A stretch of 64,000 nucleotides of DNA. Origin: an uncultured Lachnospiraceae bacterium (GTDB lineage Bacteria > Bacillota > Clostridia > Lachnospirales > Lachnospiraceae). How positions within the stretch are numbered: position 1 is the stretch's first letter; every line of letters starts with the position of its first letter. Of the stretch, positions 17,762-27,512 are shown in pieces. Location of the stretch: the NCBI GenBank assembly GCA_947169385.1, contig CAMVPR010000002.1, positions 1-64,000 of the forward strand. The letters run 5' to 3'. The notes beneath the pieces were generated by a model. It was not told the DNA's origin. It searched no databases and worked only from the letters and a program-made list of their open reading frames with translations. The translations under genes and the position numbers were made by a program.

Positions 17762-18382
17762 TTATTCGCTGTCCTGAATCATCTTCTGAATCATCTGCAT
17801 CGATAGATCCGTAGACGCGAGCTCAGACGCGCACCTCTTAAGCTCGTCAACTATGAGTTCCTGATTCTTGACATTCTGCTTGTATTTAAGCTGATGTTCA
17901 AGACTTGCCCAGGTATCCATAGCGATTGTTCTAATCTGTATCTCAACAAATACCTTCCTAATCTCGTCCACCATATGTACCGGCACCTTAACAATCAAAT
18001 GAAGGCTTCTGTATCCGTTGCTCTTAGGGTTCTCTATGTAATCCTTCTGCTTAACGACAAGAAAATCTCCCTGATTTCTAATGATGTCAGCAAGTCTGTA
18101 TACATCATCAACAAACATGCACACAATCCTTACTCCAACGCCATCTCTGACATTCGAAAATGCTGACTCGCTCGTCACTGGATATCCCTTTCTCTTAAGC
18201 TTATCTATCATGCTCTTCTCTGACTTAAGGCGTCCCTTAACATGTTCAACAGGATCACTAAGCCCCATGGCCACCTCCTGCTTACGGATGAGATTAATTC
18301 TTAACATAACCTCCTGCATGGCAGCTTCTAAGATAACCTTGTCATTCTGGGAATATATAGTTGTAATCTCATCTTTCTTCAT
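17762..18382 (-). CDS. relQ: small alarmone synthetase, RelQ-type GTP pyrophosphokinase
   Basis: 206 aa from ATG 18382 (TAGGAG 7-8 nt ahead); an ATG 6 codons upstream lacks a site. Only the RelA/SpoT synthetase domain is present: GVGVRIVCMFVDDVYRLADII, KDYIENPKSNGYRSLHLIV and VEIQIRTIAMDTWASLEHQLKYK. There is no hydrolase, TGS or ACT domain. The size and C-terminal helix match RelQ/YjbM enzymes, which make (p)ppGpp from ATP and GTP or GDP as tetramers. The gene leads a block that also holds a two-component system. Confidence 0.92.
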   Translation of the reverse strand: MKKDEITTIYSQNDKVILEAAMQEVMLRINLIRKQEVAMGLSDPVEHVKGRLKSEKSMIDKLKRKGYPVTSESAFSNVRDGVGVRIVCMFVDDVYRLADIIRNQGDFLVVKQKDYIENPKSNGYRSLHLIVKVPVHMVDEIRKVFVEIQIRTIAMDTWASLEHQLKYKQNVKNQELIVDELKRCASELASTDLSMQMIQKMIQDSE

Positions 18383-18406
18383 AGAAACACTCCTAACCAT
18401 CCGTTA

Positions 18407-18435
18407 ATTATACCATAGTATAAGGCAAATGTCAC
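18407..18435 (-). promoter_or_regulatory. promoter of the relQ block
   Basis: GTGACA, 17-bp spacer, TATAAT on the minus strand, 25 bp ahead of the relQ start. Confidence 0.65.
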
Positions 18436-18512
18436 TTCTTTATTAATATGTGGTGGCACAACAAGTCAAATTGTGATAGTATATAGTTACTTTATAAAAT
18501 GGAGGAGTTAAA

Positions 18513-19775
18513 ATGGATACCAATAACAGCAAGATTACGTTCAAGCGCATGCTACTGCTGATTTTTTCGGGCATAATCTTATACACGATTTCAATCAACT
18601 ATAAGTCATTCTTCGGAATGATTTCTAATCTCTACACGATTATTTCGCCTTTTATCTTAGGCGCATGTATAGCATTTGTCATGATTGTACCTTTAAGATT
18701 TGTCGAGAGTCACCTTGCACCTAACAGCAGGAAGTTCGACAGATACAGAAGAGGCGTTTCGTATATCATAACCCTTTTGTTTATCGTAGCTGTTATTACA
18801 CTTGCTTTGGTTGTAGTAGTACCTCAGGTAAGTAACGCAATAACTCAGATTATCAACAAGATTCCATCAGCATTTGACAGCTTTGATACATGGATAAGCT
18901 CACTCGCCGAGAAATATCCGATGTTAAAGGATGCGCTTGGCAACTTGAGTCTTGACGGTGACATGATTCAGAGAAATGCTGTCAAGTTTATCAAGAACTA
19001 CGGTCTTACCGTCGTATCATCAGGAACCGGAATCATATCATCAATCGCAGGAAGTTTAACCAACGGAGTGATTGCATTTATCTTCTCTATATACTTGGTT
19101 ACTCAGAAAGAGCAGCTCGCCGGTCAGGTTAAGCAGATTCTTTACGGATGGTTCAAGGAGTCATTTGCCGACAGATGCGTATACATCGCAAGATTGTCCA
19201 ACAGAATATTCTCCAACTTTATATCAGGACAGTGTATCGAGGCGTGTATCTTAGGAATGATGTTCTTTGTGACATTATTGATATTCAGACTTCCTTACGC
19301 AATGTTAATCGGAGTTGTAATTGCAATCTCAGCTTTAATACCTATATTCGGTGCATTTATCGGACTCGGAATCGGAACATTCCTGATTATAATCGTCGAT
19401 CCGATAAAGGCATTATACTTTATAATTATATTCTTCGTACTTCAGCAGATTGAGAACAACCTCATCTACCCTAGAGTTGTAGGCGGTTCTATAGGACTTC
19501 CATCACTTTGGGTATTATTCGCAGTCACCGCAGGAGCAAGCTTATTCGGAGTTGCCGGAATATTAGTATTCATCCCAGCATGCTCTGTATTCTACGCGCT
19601 CTTTAGAGAGGCGACCAAGAACAGATTAAAGGACAGGAGCATAGACAAAGATAAGTTTATTGCTATCTCAACCAAAGACAGCGATGAAATAATAGATAAG
19701 ATTGAGGCTGAACTTTATCACAAGGAGATAAAAGAAGAAAAGCCAAAACAACCTAATAAATCCAAGAAGAAATAA
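18513..19775 (+). CDS. AI-2E family transporter
   Basis: 420 aa; start preceded by GGAGGAG. About 8 membrane segments, with the family layout: N-terminal pair, amphipathic middle region with VVVPQVSNAITQI, then the signature YPRVVGGSIGLPSLWVLFAVTAGASLFGVAGILVFIPA. The C-terminus is charged and Lys-rich (KEEKPKQPNKSKKK). Members are PerM/YdiK/TqsA-like permeases; some act as Na+/H+ antiporters and the AI-2 export role holds for few. A plus-strand gene between two minus-strand blocks, with its own terminator. Substrate unknown. Confidence 0.9.
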   Translation: MDTNNSKITFKRMLLLIFSGIILYTISINYKSFFGMISNLYTIISPFILGACIAFVMIVPLRFVESHLAPNSRKFDRYRRGVSYIITLLFIVAVITLALVVVVPQVSNAITQIINKIPSAFDSFDTWISSLAEKYPMLKDALGNLSLDGDMIQRNAVKFIKNYGLTVVSSGTGIISSIAGSLTNGVIAFIFSIYLVTQKEQLAGQVKQILYGWFKESFADRCVYIARLSNRIFSNFISGQCIEACILGMMFFVTLLIFRLPYAMLIGVVIAISALIPIFGAFIGLGIGTFLIIIVDPIKALYFIIIFFVLQQIENNLIYPRVVGGSIGLPSLWVLFAVTAGASLFGVAGILVFIPACSVFYALFREATKNRLKDRSIDKDKFIAISTKDSDEIIDKIEAELYHKEIKEEKPKQPNKSKKK

Positions 19776-19781
19776 TAAAAT

Positions 19782-19801
19782 GCGGCGATTATAATCGCCG
19801 C
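19782..19801. terminator. bidirectional terminator between the AI-2E and HAD genes
   Basis: Perfect 20-bp palindrome GCGGCGATTATAATCGCCGC, 6 bp from each gene end. A-rich/T-rich flanks support both directions, better on the minus strand (UUUUAUUAUU). Confidence 0.75.
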
Positions 19802-19806
19802 GTAAT

Positions 19807-20613
19807 TTATATACAATACTTATCTATAATATAGGCAATACCGTCTTCATCATTAGATGGTGCAATCACATCCGCAACAGCCTTGACTTCATTCTTCGCG
19901 TTATCCATGGCAACACCGAGCCCTGCATACGCAATCATCGTCTTATCGTTGTGCCCGTCCCCGCAAGCTATTAACTCACCCTGAGTAAGATTAAGTTCAT
20001 TTAGAAGATGCAGAAGCGATTGTGCTTTGTCAACATTTGGCGGCATAATCTCTAAGAAGAAATCCTCCGAGCGATACACACTCAAACGCCCCGCATATTG
20101 CTTGGCAAGTTCCCTCTCTCTTCTGGCAAGCATCTCACCCTCGCCGGTCATAAGCACCTTGTTGACAGGGAAGATAACGTAATCCGCGAAATCGTCCAAT
20201 TCCTTAACACTCAAACCATTGAGCCTAGCCTCGTAGAGAAGATACTCATCAGTTCCGTTACCGGAAAGCGCGAATTGATTCTTGTATGTAACGATTCCGA
20301 GATCGTATTCTTTAGCGAACTCATAAAGACCCCTTATGTACTCGAGAGGAACTGTCTGATTGTGCACCACCTCGCCTGTTTTAACATTTTCAATGTGAGC
20401 ACCATTATACGAAAGAACATAGCCACCGTAGTTGTCTAGATGAAGCCATTCGACATACCTCTTGAGTCCCGGAGTAGGTCTTCCGGAAGCAAGCACAATA
20501 ATTCCGCCTCTGTCCTGATAATCCATCAAAGCATCATAAGTCTTCTTGCTAATCTCCTTTTTGGAATTGGTAAGTGTTCCATCAATATCAAGCGCAATAA
20601 TCTTGTACTTCAT
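19807..20613 (-). CDS. Cof-type HAD-IIB phosphatase
   Basis: 268 aa. HAD motifs: DIDGTLTNS at 9-17 (nucleophile Asp9), ASGRP near 43, Lys in the third motif (NVDKAQSL) and GDGHNDKTMI near 217. The C2-type cap between the second and third motifs defines the IIB/Cof group, which dephosphorylates sugar phosphates, FMN or PLP. It is 4 bp from the SDR gene, suggesting one transcript. Substrate cannot be assigned. Confidence 0.9.
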   Translation of the reverse strand: MKYKIIALDIDGTLTNSKKEISKKTYDALMDYQDRGGIIVLASGRPTPGLKRYVEWLHLDNYGGYVLSYNGAHIENVKTGEVVHNQTVPLEYIRGLYEFAKEYDLGIVTYKNQFALSGNGTDEYLLYEARLNGLSVKELDDFADYVIFPVNKVLMTGEGEMLARRERELAKQYAGRLSVYRSEDFFLEIMPPNVDKAQSLLHLLNELNLTQGELIACGDGHNDKTMIAYAGLGVAMDNAKNEVKAVADVIAPSNDEDGIAYIIDKYCI

Positions 20614-20617
20614 AATA

Positions 20618-21313
20618 TCAACCTCTCTTTATCCTCTTTAGTTGCGGAGTGAGCGTAATCTCGTTGACACACACTCCTTCTCTTAATTTCATAATATTGT
20701 AAAACGCTTCAGCAACGTCCGTCGGATCAAGCGATGCCAAGCAATCGTCATCAGGCGCAAAATCTGCATTTCTATATAGATTAGTCTTAGTCATGTCAGG
20801 CTTAATATCAATGACTCTGACTCCGAACTTTCTGTACTCTTCAAATATACTTTTGGAAAATGAAGTAAGTCCCGCTTTGGTCGCTCCATATGCCGCACCG
20901 TGAGGACTCGCTTTGGTTGCGGTAACCGATGATACATTGACTATAGTTCCTTTGTTATCCCTTATAGTCCTAATTAACAGATTAGTTAATATCATAGGAA
21001 CCATAAGATTGACTTTAGTCATCTCTTTAATCATATCTACATTAACAGAATCCTGAAGGCCGTAATAAGCGGCACCTGCTGAATTAACCAGAACCGAGAT
21101 AGGATTATCTTTATTAATATCCGTAACAGTCTTCACTAATGTATCGGTATCTCTAAGGTCTAATTCTATCTTAGTGAAGTTGGTCAGCGGTAACATTTGA
21201 CCTTTATCAAATGTTCTTCCGATGCCGTAAACATGGTATCCCATCTCTATAAGCTTGTCAGCTATAGCTCTCCCTATCCCTGAGGAAGCGCCTGTTACCA
21301 AAGCATTATTCAT
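20618..21313 (-). CDS. short-chain dehydrogenase/reductase
   Basis: 231 aa from ATG 21313 (GGAAGGA ahead); a GTG six codons upstream is less likely. Classic SDR features: TGASSGIG for NAD(P) binding at the N-terminus, NSAGA, catalytic Ser in NVSSVTA and Y-x3-K in AAYGATKAG. The C-terminal tail is basic (LKRIKRG). It follows the SPL gene by 5 bp and precedes the HAD gene, an unusual grouping. Substrate unknown. Confidence 0.9.
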   Translation of the reverse strand: MNNALVTGASSGIGRAIADKLIEMGYHVYGIGRTFDKGQMLPLTNFTKIELDLRDTDTLVKTVTDINKDNPISVLVNSAGAAYYGLQDSVNVDMIKEMTKVNLMVPMILTNLLIRTIRDNKGTIVNVSSVTATKASPHGAAYGATKAGLTSFSKSIFEEYRKFGVRVIDIKPDMTKTNLYRNADFAPDDDCLASLDPTDVAEAFYNIMKLREGVCVNEITLTPQLKRIKRG

Positions 21314-21318
21314 ATCTA

Positions 21319-22347
21319 TTATTCCTTCCACAAAAATATCCTGTCTTTAGGAATGTACTTTGACAGTTCTTCAACCATCAAGCCCTCCATCTCTTCCATG
21401 ATGTCATTGTCATAATGATATACACCATCCTCAAGCATGTAAGGGAACTGAGCGATTGATGAGTCAGGGTCACGTTTCCTCATGCGTTTTAAATAGTCCT
21501 TGGGAATTCTAAAGGAACCTACCGAAACATCATAAACACTCTTCAAATCAAGATATCTGTCAACCGTTGCAATCAGACCTCTATATTGATCTCTCCAGTT
21601 GACATCATATATCATCGGATCAAATGCAATTCTTATAGGGTAGCCTGCTTCTTTGGCAACCATTGCGCACTGTATCCTGGCCATAAGCGACGGAGCGGCT
21701 TTCTCGTAAACATTCGCAATAGAATTAGGTGATAAAGAAAATGATAGAATTACCCTGTCTATCGCATTAATTCCTTGTCTCAACTCGCTAAGGAGTCTTC
21801 CGTTAGAGGACTTGGTTCTAAGTTCAATCGTAAGATTATCATGCTTATCAACAAATTCCATCCAATGTCTGACATGATGTGTAAGCGGTTCAAAAGGAAG
21901 AAGATCCGTGTCATAAGAGATAGAAATGTAAGCTTCGTTCTCCTCTAAGATTGATTCCACTTCCCTAAACAAATCATCTTCATTTACAAAAATCACAACA
22001 TTAGACGAAGGATACACGCCTTTTAGATAACAGTACTCACAGTCAAACACACAATTCATAACAGATGAAGCATAATAAAAATGCGCATTGCCGAAACTCT
22101 GACACACCTTAGCACCTGGATATATAAAGTTATCCGGCTTCTCAGCTAATATGAGGTTAATCGACTCTTTCTGCTTAAGAGAATCCTGAGAATTCTTATT
22201 AAAAACATCCTTGTAATGTCTGATTGGAATAACGTTGGCACGTTTAAAAAGTGAGATAATATTCCTAGTTACATCAAGTTCAAATACCTTCTCCTCTACA
22301 TATATATGCGTAAAGTTAGGGTTATAACAATTGTCTTTTAAGTTCAT
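21319..22347 (-). CDS. splB: spore photoproduct lyase family radical SAM protein
   Basis: 342 aa. The radical SAM cluster motif is CVFDCEYC (C99, C103, C106; CX3CX2C), preceded by the SPL-type N-terminal segment with IYVEEKVFE and FGNAHFYYASS. Characterised SPLs use S-adenosylmethionine to split the thymine dimer (spore photoproduct) formed in UV-treated spores. Length matches the family. Its start lies inside the upstream gene (26-bp overlap), so the two are tightly coupled. Whether this member repairs DNA or is a family offshoot is not clear; the organism's ability to sporulate is not visible here. Confidence 0.88.
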   Translation of the reverse strand: MNLKDNCYNPNFTHIYVEEKVFELDVTRNIISLFKRANVIPIRHYKDVFNKNSQDSLKQKESINLILAEKPDNFIYPGAKVCQSFGNAHFYYASSVMNCVFDCEYCYLKGVYPSSNVVIFVNEDDLFREVESILEENEAYISISYDTDLLPFEPLTHHVRHWMEFVDKHDNLTIELRTKSSNGRLLSELRQGINAIDRVILSFSLSPNSIANVYEKAAPSLMARIQCAMVAKEAGYPIRIAFDPMIYDVNWRDQYRGLIATVDRYLDLKSVYDVSVGSFRIPKDYLKRMRKRDPDSSIAQFPYMLEDGVYHYDNDIMEEMEGLMVEELSKYIPKDRIFLWKE

Positions 22348-23116
22348 CTAATATCATCATTCCTTCGCGTTTGGATTTAGCCGGCAACACTCCTTGATAC
22401 TTAAGCCTTTCAATCGCTATCTCAAACGGTATATTCTTGGCAACCCAGTATTTAAACAACTGCCTTACTTGATTCGCCATAGCTTCGCTGCATTTTAATT
22501 CGCTAATGAGATTGTCAAGATATATGACTCTTCCCCTCTCAATCATAGGATTAGGCTTCCCGAGAATCTCATTAACTCTAACATCTATCAATGTATCTAT
22601 ATAGTCAAATAAAGGTTTATAAAACTCATCAGTATAATAGCTACCGTTGGTCGCACTGACAGCATCCTCGGGACTGTTAATCGGAATCAACATAATTGAA
22701 ACCTCGTGAGATTTATACATCTTGGACAATTCTTGATATACATAAGAACATTCCGCATCATATAAAAGCGGAGTATTCCCAAGCTTCATAGCTGAAGGAA
22801 TCGCTGCAGTCGGTAACGGATTGTCAGCTCTTGTCACAACCTGAACCTCAGGCATATCGTTTCGATACAGAATATCGGGATAGAAGAACCTATCCTCCAC
22901 CTCGTCCCATATGGTATTAGCTAAATGCAAGCATTTTCGACCAGGTGCCCTAAAGCTCCCTGCATGCCCTCTTCCAATGTAAATGTAGGCGCTTACGTTG
23001 GCATCTCTCTTCTTGGTCATGAACACTCCGGACTTAACAAGTTCAACCTCTTCTTCACCGTAGTGCTCTCTTATAGCTTCTTTTATATGATTACTTCCAA
23101 CCTTGACTAATATCAT
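22322..23116 (-). CDS. unknown protein coupled to the SPL gene
   Basis: 264 aa; not recognised. Start at 23116 has GAAGGTGAG ahead. The N-terminal 50 residues read like a small alpha/beta domain (KEAIREHYGEEEVELVKSG), followed by YIYIGRGHAGSF and RAPGRKCLHLANTIWDEVEDR, a conserved-looking Gly/Arg/His segment. A middle block (DYIDTLIDVRVNEILGKPNPMIERGRVIYLDNLISELKC) and a C-terminal helical part rich in Lys/Arg end with RREGM-like KREGMMILDELKRQLL. No signal or membrane segment. The 26-bp overlap with splB implies joint translation and a linked role, possibly substrate or nucleic-acid recognition (inference). Confidence 0.75.
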   Translation of the reverse strand: MILVKVGSNHIKEAIREHYGEEEVELVKSGVFMTKKRDANVSAYIYIGRGHAGSFRAPGRKCLHLANTIWDEVEDRFFYPDILYRNDMPEVQVVTRADNPLPTAAIPSAMKLGNTPLLYDAECSYVYQELSKMYKSHEVSIMLIPINSPEDAVSATNGSYYTDEFYKPLFDYIDTLIDVRVNEILGKPNPMIERGRVIYLDNLISELKCSEAMANQVRQLFKYWVAKNIPFEIAIERLKYQGVLPAKSKREGMMILDELKRQLL

Positions 23117-23174
23117 ACGCTCACCTTCAAAAGATAAAATCCGTTTCTTATTCTAACATATTTGTATAAAAAAA

Positions 23175-23200
23175 ACTACCTTGGGCAAGCCCAAGGTAGT
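23175..23200 (-). terminator. terminator of eno
   Basis: 12-bp perfect stem ACTACCTTGGGC / GCCCAAGGTAGT with a 2-nt loop, followed on the minus strand by a run of eight U. It lies 29 bp past the enolase stop. Confidence 0.93.
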
Positions 23201-23228
23201 ATAAAATCCCATATTAATCAGGAAATGA

Positions 23229-24608
<1,380 letters not shown>

Positions 24609-24617
24609 TCTAAGCAT

Positions 24618-24646
24618 ATAATACCACAACTAAAAAAGTGAAACAA
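24618..24646 (-). promoter_or_regulatory. sigma-A promoter of eno
   Basis: TTGTTT, 17-bp spacer, TATTAT on the minus strand, about 90 bp upstream of the start codon. Confidence 0.75.
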
Positions 24647-24666
24647 GAGCGAGTTGAATTAAATTT

Positions 24667-26175
24667 CTATTCCTCACCACTCCAATATATTGCTGCTTTG
24701 ACCGCCTTCTTCCAGCCGGAAAGCTTAGAATCTCTATCTTCTTTAGTCATAGCCGGTGCAAATGTTGCAATCTTAACCCCACTCGCCTTAATGTCCTCCT
24801 TGCTCTTATAAACACCTGTAGCAAGGCCGGCTAGATATGCCGCGCCAAGTGCTGTAGTTTCAACGCAAGTAGGTCTGACAACGTCAGTGTCGGTGATGTC
24901 CGCCTGAAACTGCATAAGCATGTCATTGGCGCTTGCTCCGCCGTCAACCTTGATGCTCTTAAGCTCATTATTGCAATCGGACATCATGGCATTTATCACG
25001 TCATTAGTCTGGTACGCTATTGATTCGAGCGTCGCTCTCACGAGGTGTGCCTTGGTAGTACCTCTTGTCACGCCAAAGATTGAACCCCTAGCATAAGGAT
25101 TCCAATAAGGAGCACCAAGCCCTGTAAATGCAGGTACAACATAGACACCATCCGAGTCTGCAACGCTTTTCGCAAGCCACTCACTCTCAGGTGCGGACTT
25201 GATAGCCTCCAATCCATCTCTCAGCCACTGAATGGCGGCACCTGCAACAAATACGCTGCCTTCCAACGCATAATCAACTTCATCGGATGTGCTCGCGGCA
25301 ATCGTCGTTAATAGCCCGTGTTCGGACTTAACTGCCTCATGTCCTGTATTCATGAGAATAAAGCTGCCGGTTCCGTAAGTATTCTTGACATCACCGGGTT
25401 CAAAACAGCATTGTCCAAAAAGAGCTGACTGTTGATCTCCGGCGACTCCGGCGATAGGAAGCTCAGCTCCAAGAACCGAAGTGTCTGTCTTGCCGTAAAT
25501 ATAGCTTGAAGGCTTGACCTCAGGCATCATACACCTTGGGATATTAAAGTAGCTAAGTAGCTTGTCGTCCCAGTCAAGCTTGTTGATATCATAAAGCATA
25601 GTCCTTGACGCGTTGCTGTAATCTGTCGCATGAACCTTACCTTTCGTAAGATTCCAGATAAGCCAGGTATCGACTGTTCCAAAGAGTAGATTACCTGACT
25701 CTGCAAGTTCCCTCGCACCATCTACATTTGCCAAAATCCACGAAAGCTTACTTGCGCTAAAGTAGGCATCAGGTATAAGACCGGTGGTCTTCGTGATATA
25801 ATCCGAGAGTTCTGAATCTTTCTTCAGTTCATCAATCATATCCGCAGTTCTTCTGCACTGCCAACATATCGCATGATATATAGGCTCGCCTGTATTCTTA
25901 TTCCAGCAGATTGTAGTCTCGCGCTGATTAGTGATACCAATCGAATCAACATCCGTGATTGCGATACCGACCCTGTTGATGCACTCTATTGCAACCGAAA
26001 GCTCCGAAGACCATATCTCCCTCGCATTCTGCTCAACCCAGCCGCTCTTGGGGTAGATCTGCTCAAACTCCTGCTGTGCCATGGAAATGATATTGCCACC
26101 TTTGTCAAATAATATCGCTCTTGAACTGGTTGTTCCCTGATCAAGCGATAAAATGTAGGTAGAATCCTTACTCAT
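24667..26175 (-). CDS. glpK: glycerol kinase
   Basis: 502 aa from ATG 26175, chosen for AGGAGG 9 nt ahead. FGGY-kinase marks: N-terminal [23 protein letters not shown], the nucleotide-domain block [12 protein letters not shown] and the C-terminal [23 protein letters not shown]. It phosphorylates glycerol to sn-glycerol 3-phosphate with ATP. The start overlaps the end of the lepB gene by 8 bp (ATGAGTAA), so its ribosome site is within lepB. No glycerol facilitator or dehydrogenase is next to it. Confidence 0.97.
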   Translation of the reverse strand: MSKDSTYILSLDQGTTSSRAILFDKGGNIISMAQQEFEQIYPKSGWVEQNAREIWSSELSVAIECINRVGIAITDVDSIGITNQRETTICWNKNTGEPIYHAICWQCRRTADMIDELKKDSELSDYITKTTGLIPDAYFSASKLSWILANVDGARELAESGNLLFGTVDTWLIWNLTKGKVHATDYSNASRTMLYDINKLDWDDKLLSYFNIPRCMMPEVKPSSYIYGKTDTSVLGAELPIAGVAGDQQSALFGQCCFEPGDVKNTYGTGSFILMNTGHEAVKSEHGLLTTIAASTSDEVDYALEGSVFVAGAAIQWLRDGLEAIKSAPESEWLAKSVADSDGVYVVPAFTGLGAPYWNPYARGSIFGVTRGTTKAHLVRATLESIAYQTNDVINAMMSDCNNELKSIKVDGGASANDMLMQFQADITDTDVVRPTCVETTALGAAYLAGLATGVYKSKEDIKASGVKIATFAPAMTKEDRDSKLSGWKKAVKAAIYWSGEE

Positions 26176-26737
26176 CTTCTTTCCTCCTTTGAAATAGTGA
26201 TGTAAACAGTGCCACAAAGAAAGCCAACACTATTACAAATATTATAATCTCTCGATTTAACCCGTGCTTCGAGAGATTGATTACCGAAACTCCGTCAACG
26301 CTGTCTTTATTAAGCGCTCCGAAAAGCCTTGAATCGTAGCTCTTGCCACGATTGTCTCCCATTACATATATCTCATTTGCATTCAAGGTAACTTCTGCAA
26401 TATCATCGTGTTCTCCCATCGGTACAAGAGTGTAATCCTCTTCGACTTCCTCGCCGTTAACCAGCAAGATGCCTTTTTCCATCGAAACCGTATCTCCGCC
26501 GACTGCAACACACCTCTTTATTATACCCTCGTCGGTATCCGGGTCGTGTACCAAAACGACGTCGCCCTCCTTGATATGTGCGAAACGCCCTTTGAGGTAG
26601 ATGCCTTCGTCTCCGTTATAAAATGACGGCTCCATCGAATCACCGCTTACCATGTAGAATCCAAAGAACACGCTAAGTATATATAGAATTATCGCGATAA
26701 TCAGAGCGATTATCTGTGACAGTTTAACTCGTTTCAT
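26168..26737 (-). CDS. lepB: signal peptidase I
   Basis: 189 aa. An N-terminal membrane anchor (7-28) leads into the catalytic Ser34 (SGDSMEPS) and general base Lys74 ([12 protein letters not shown]), with the box [13 protein letters not shown]. This is the Ser/Lys dyad of family S26 that removes signal peptides from secreted pre-proteins. A second hydrophobic segment at the C-terminus (about 163-182) differs from the single-anchor B. subtilis form but occurs in the family. Coupled to glpK downstream by an 8-bp overlap. Confidence 0.93.
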   Translation of the reverse strand: MKRVKLSQIIALIIAIILYILSVFFGFYMVSGDSMEPSFYNGDEGIYLKGRFAHIKEGDVVLVHDPDTDEGIIKRCVAVGGDTVSMEKGILLVNGEEVEEDYTLVPMGEHDDIAEVTLNANEIYVMGDNRGKSYDSRLFGALNKDSVDGVSVINLSKHGLNREIIIFVIVLAFFVALFTSLFQRRKEDE

Positions 26738-26776
26738 GTTACTTACCCCTATAAGATTATTTATTGAACCAAGCTC

Positions 26777-26803
26777 CTTCTGAGCAAAGCGAAGAATCTT
26801 TAT
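26777..26803. repeat. decayed family B remnant
   Basis: CTTCTGAGCAAAGCGAAGAA followed by TCTTT, an imperfect copy of the family B arm. Confidence 0.5.
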
Positions 26804-26806
26804 AAG

Positions 26807-26835
26807 TACCCAAAGCGGTCAGTCCCCTTTGGGTA
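26807..26835 (-). terminator. weak terminator after the NarL-type regulator
   Basis: TACCCAAAG (26807-26815) pairs with CTTTGGGTA (26827-26835), directly after the stop of the gene ending at 26837. The following minus-strand sequence is only moderately U-rich. Confidence 0.5.
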
Positions 26836-26836
26836 T

Positions 26837-27511
26837 TTATTCATCCAGACCATTCTTAACGGAATACACTGCAAGCTGAGTTCTATCCTTGACGCCAACC
26901 TTATCCATAAGCTTAGATAATTGGTTCCTTACTGTTCCCTCTGCAAGGTAAAGTGCCGACGCAAGTTCCTTGTTGTCATACCCTTGAGCCACAAGCCTCA
27001 TAAAATCAAGTTCTCTGTCGTTGAAGAATATCTCCTCGCCATCTGAATTATAATATCCCTCACTGTCTTCAACTTCAACCCTGGTAATATTCTGCCTCAT
27101 GGTCTGATAAGCCGAACCACCAAAAACTCCCAATCCCGAATTAACCTGCTTAACTGCGGCTATAATCTGCTCGTCAGGAAGCTCTTTTAAAATGTATCCA
27201 TCAGCCGAAACGGCCAGCGCATTTCTAACCGTCTCTTCATCGTCAAATGTTGTCAGCACCAGGACTTTGGTCTTAAGCTTATTGTCCTTGATAAGCTTGA
27301 TACCCGCTGTCCCGTCAACTCCCGGCATACGCATATCCATAAGAACTACATCCGCCTTGTTAATCTTAGCTTTCTCGTATGCTTCCTTGCCATCGGATGC
27401 TGTTGCCACTACTTCAATCTCATCATCCTGCTCCAATATAGCTTTAAGTCCCTGCCTTAATATCTGCATATCATCCGCAATAATAACTCTGATCAATTCA
27501 ACATCCTCCAT
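26837..27511 (-). CDS. NarL/LuxR-family response regulator
   Basis: 224 aa in this frame. The ATG at 27511 has no ribosome site, but a TTG at 27496 has GGAGG 8 nt ahead and would start the protein at IRVIIADD, the usual family N-terminus; that start is probably the real one. The receiver has the acidic pair in IIADDM, acceptor Asp in VVLMDMRMPGVDG and Lys in GYILKEL. A LuxR-type HTH follows (LVAQGYDNKELASALYLAEGTVRNQLSKLMDKVG). It is 1-2 bp from its kinase gene and is the last gene of the operon that starts at 30557. Confidence 0.93.
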   Translation of the reverse strand: MEDVELIRVIIADDMQILRQGLKAILEQDDEIEVVATASDGKEAYEKAKINKADVVLMDMRMPGVDGTAGIKLIKDNKLKTKVLVLTTFDDEETVRNALAVSADGYILKELPDEQIIAAVKQVNSGLGVFGGSAYQTMRQNITRVEVEDSEGYYNSDGEEIFFNDRELDFMRLVAQGYDNKELASALYLAEGTVRNQLSKLMDKVGVKDRTQLAVYSVKNGLDE

Positions 27512-27512
27512 A

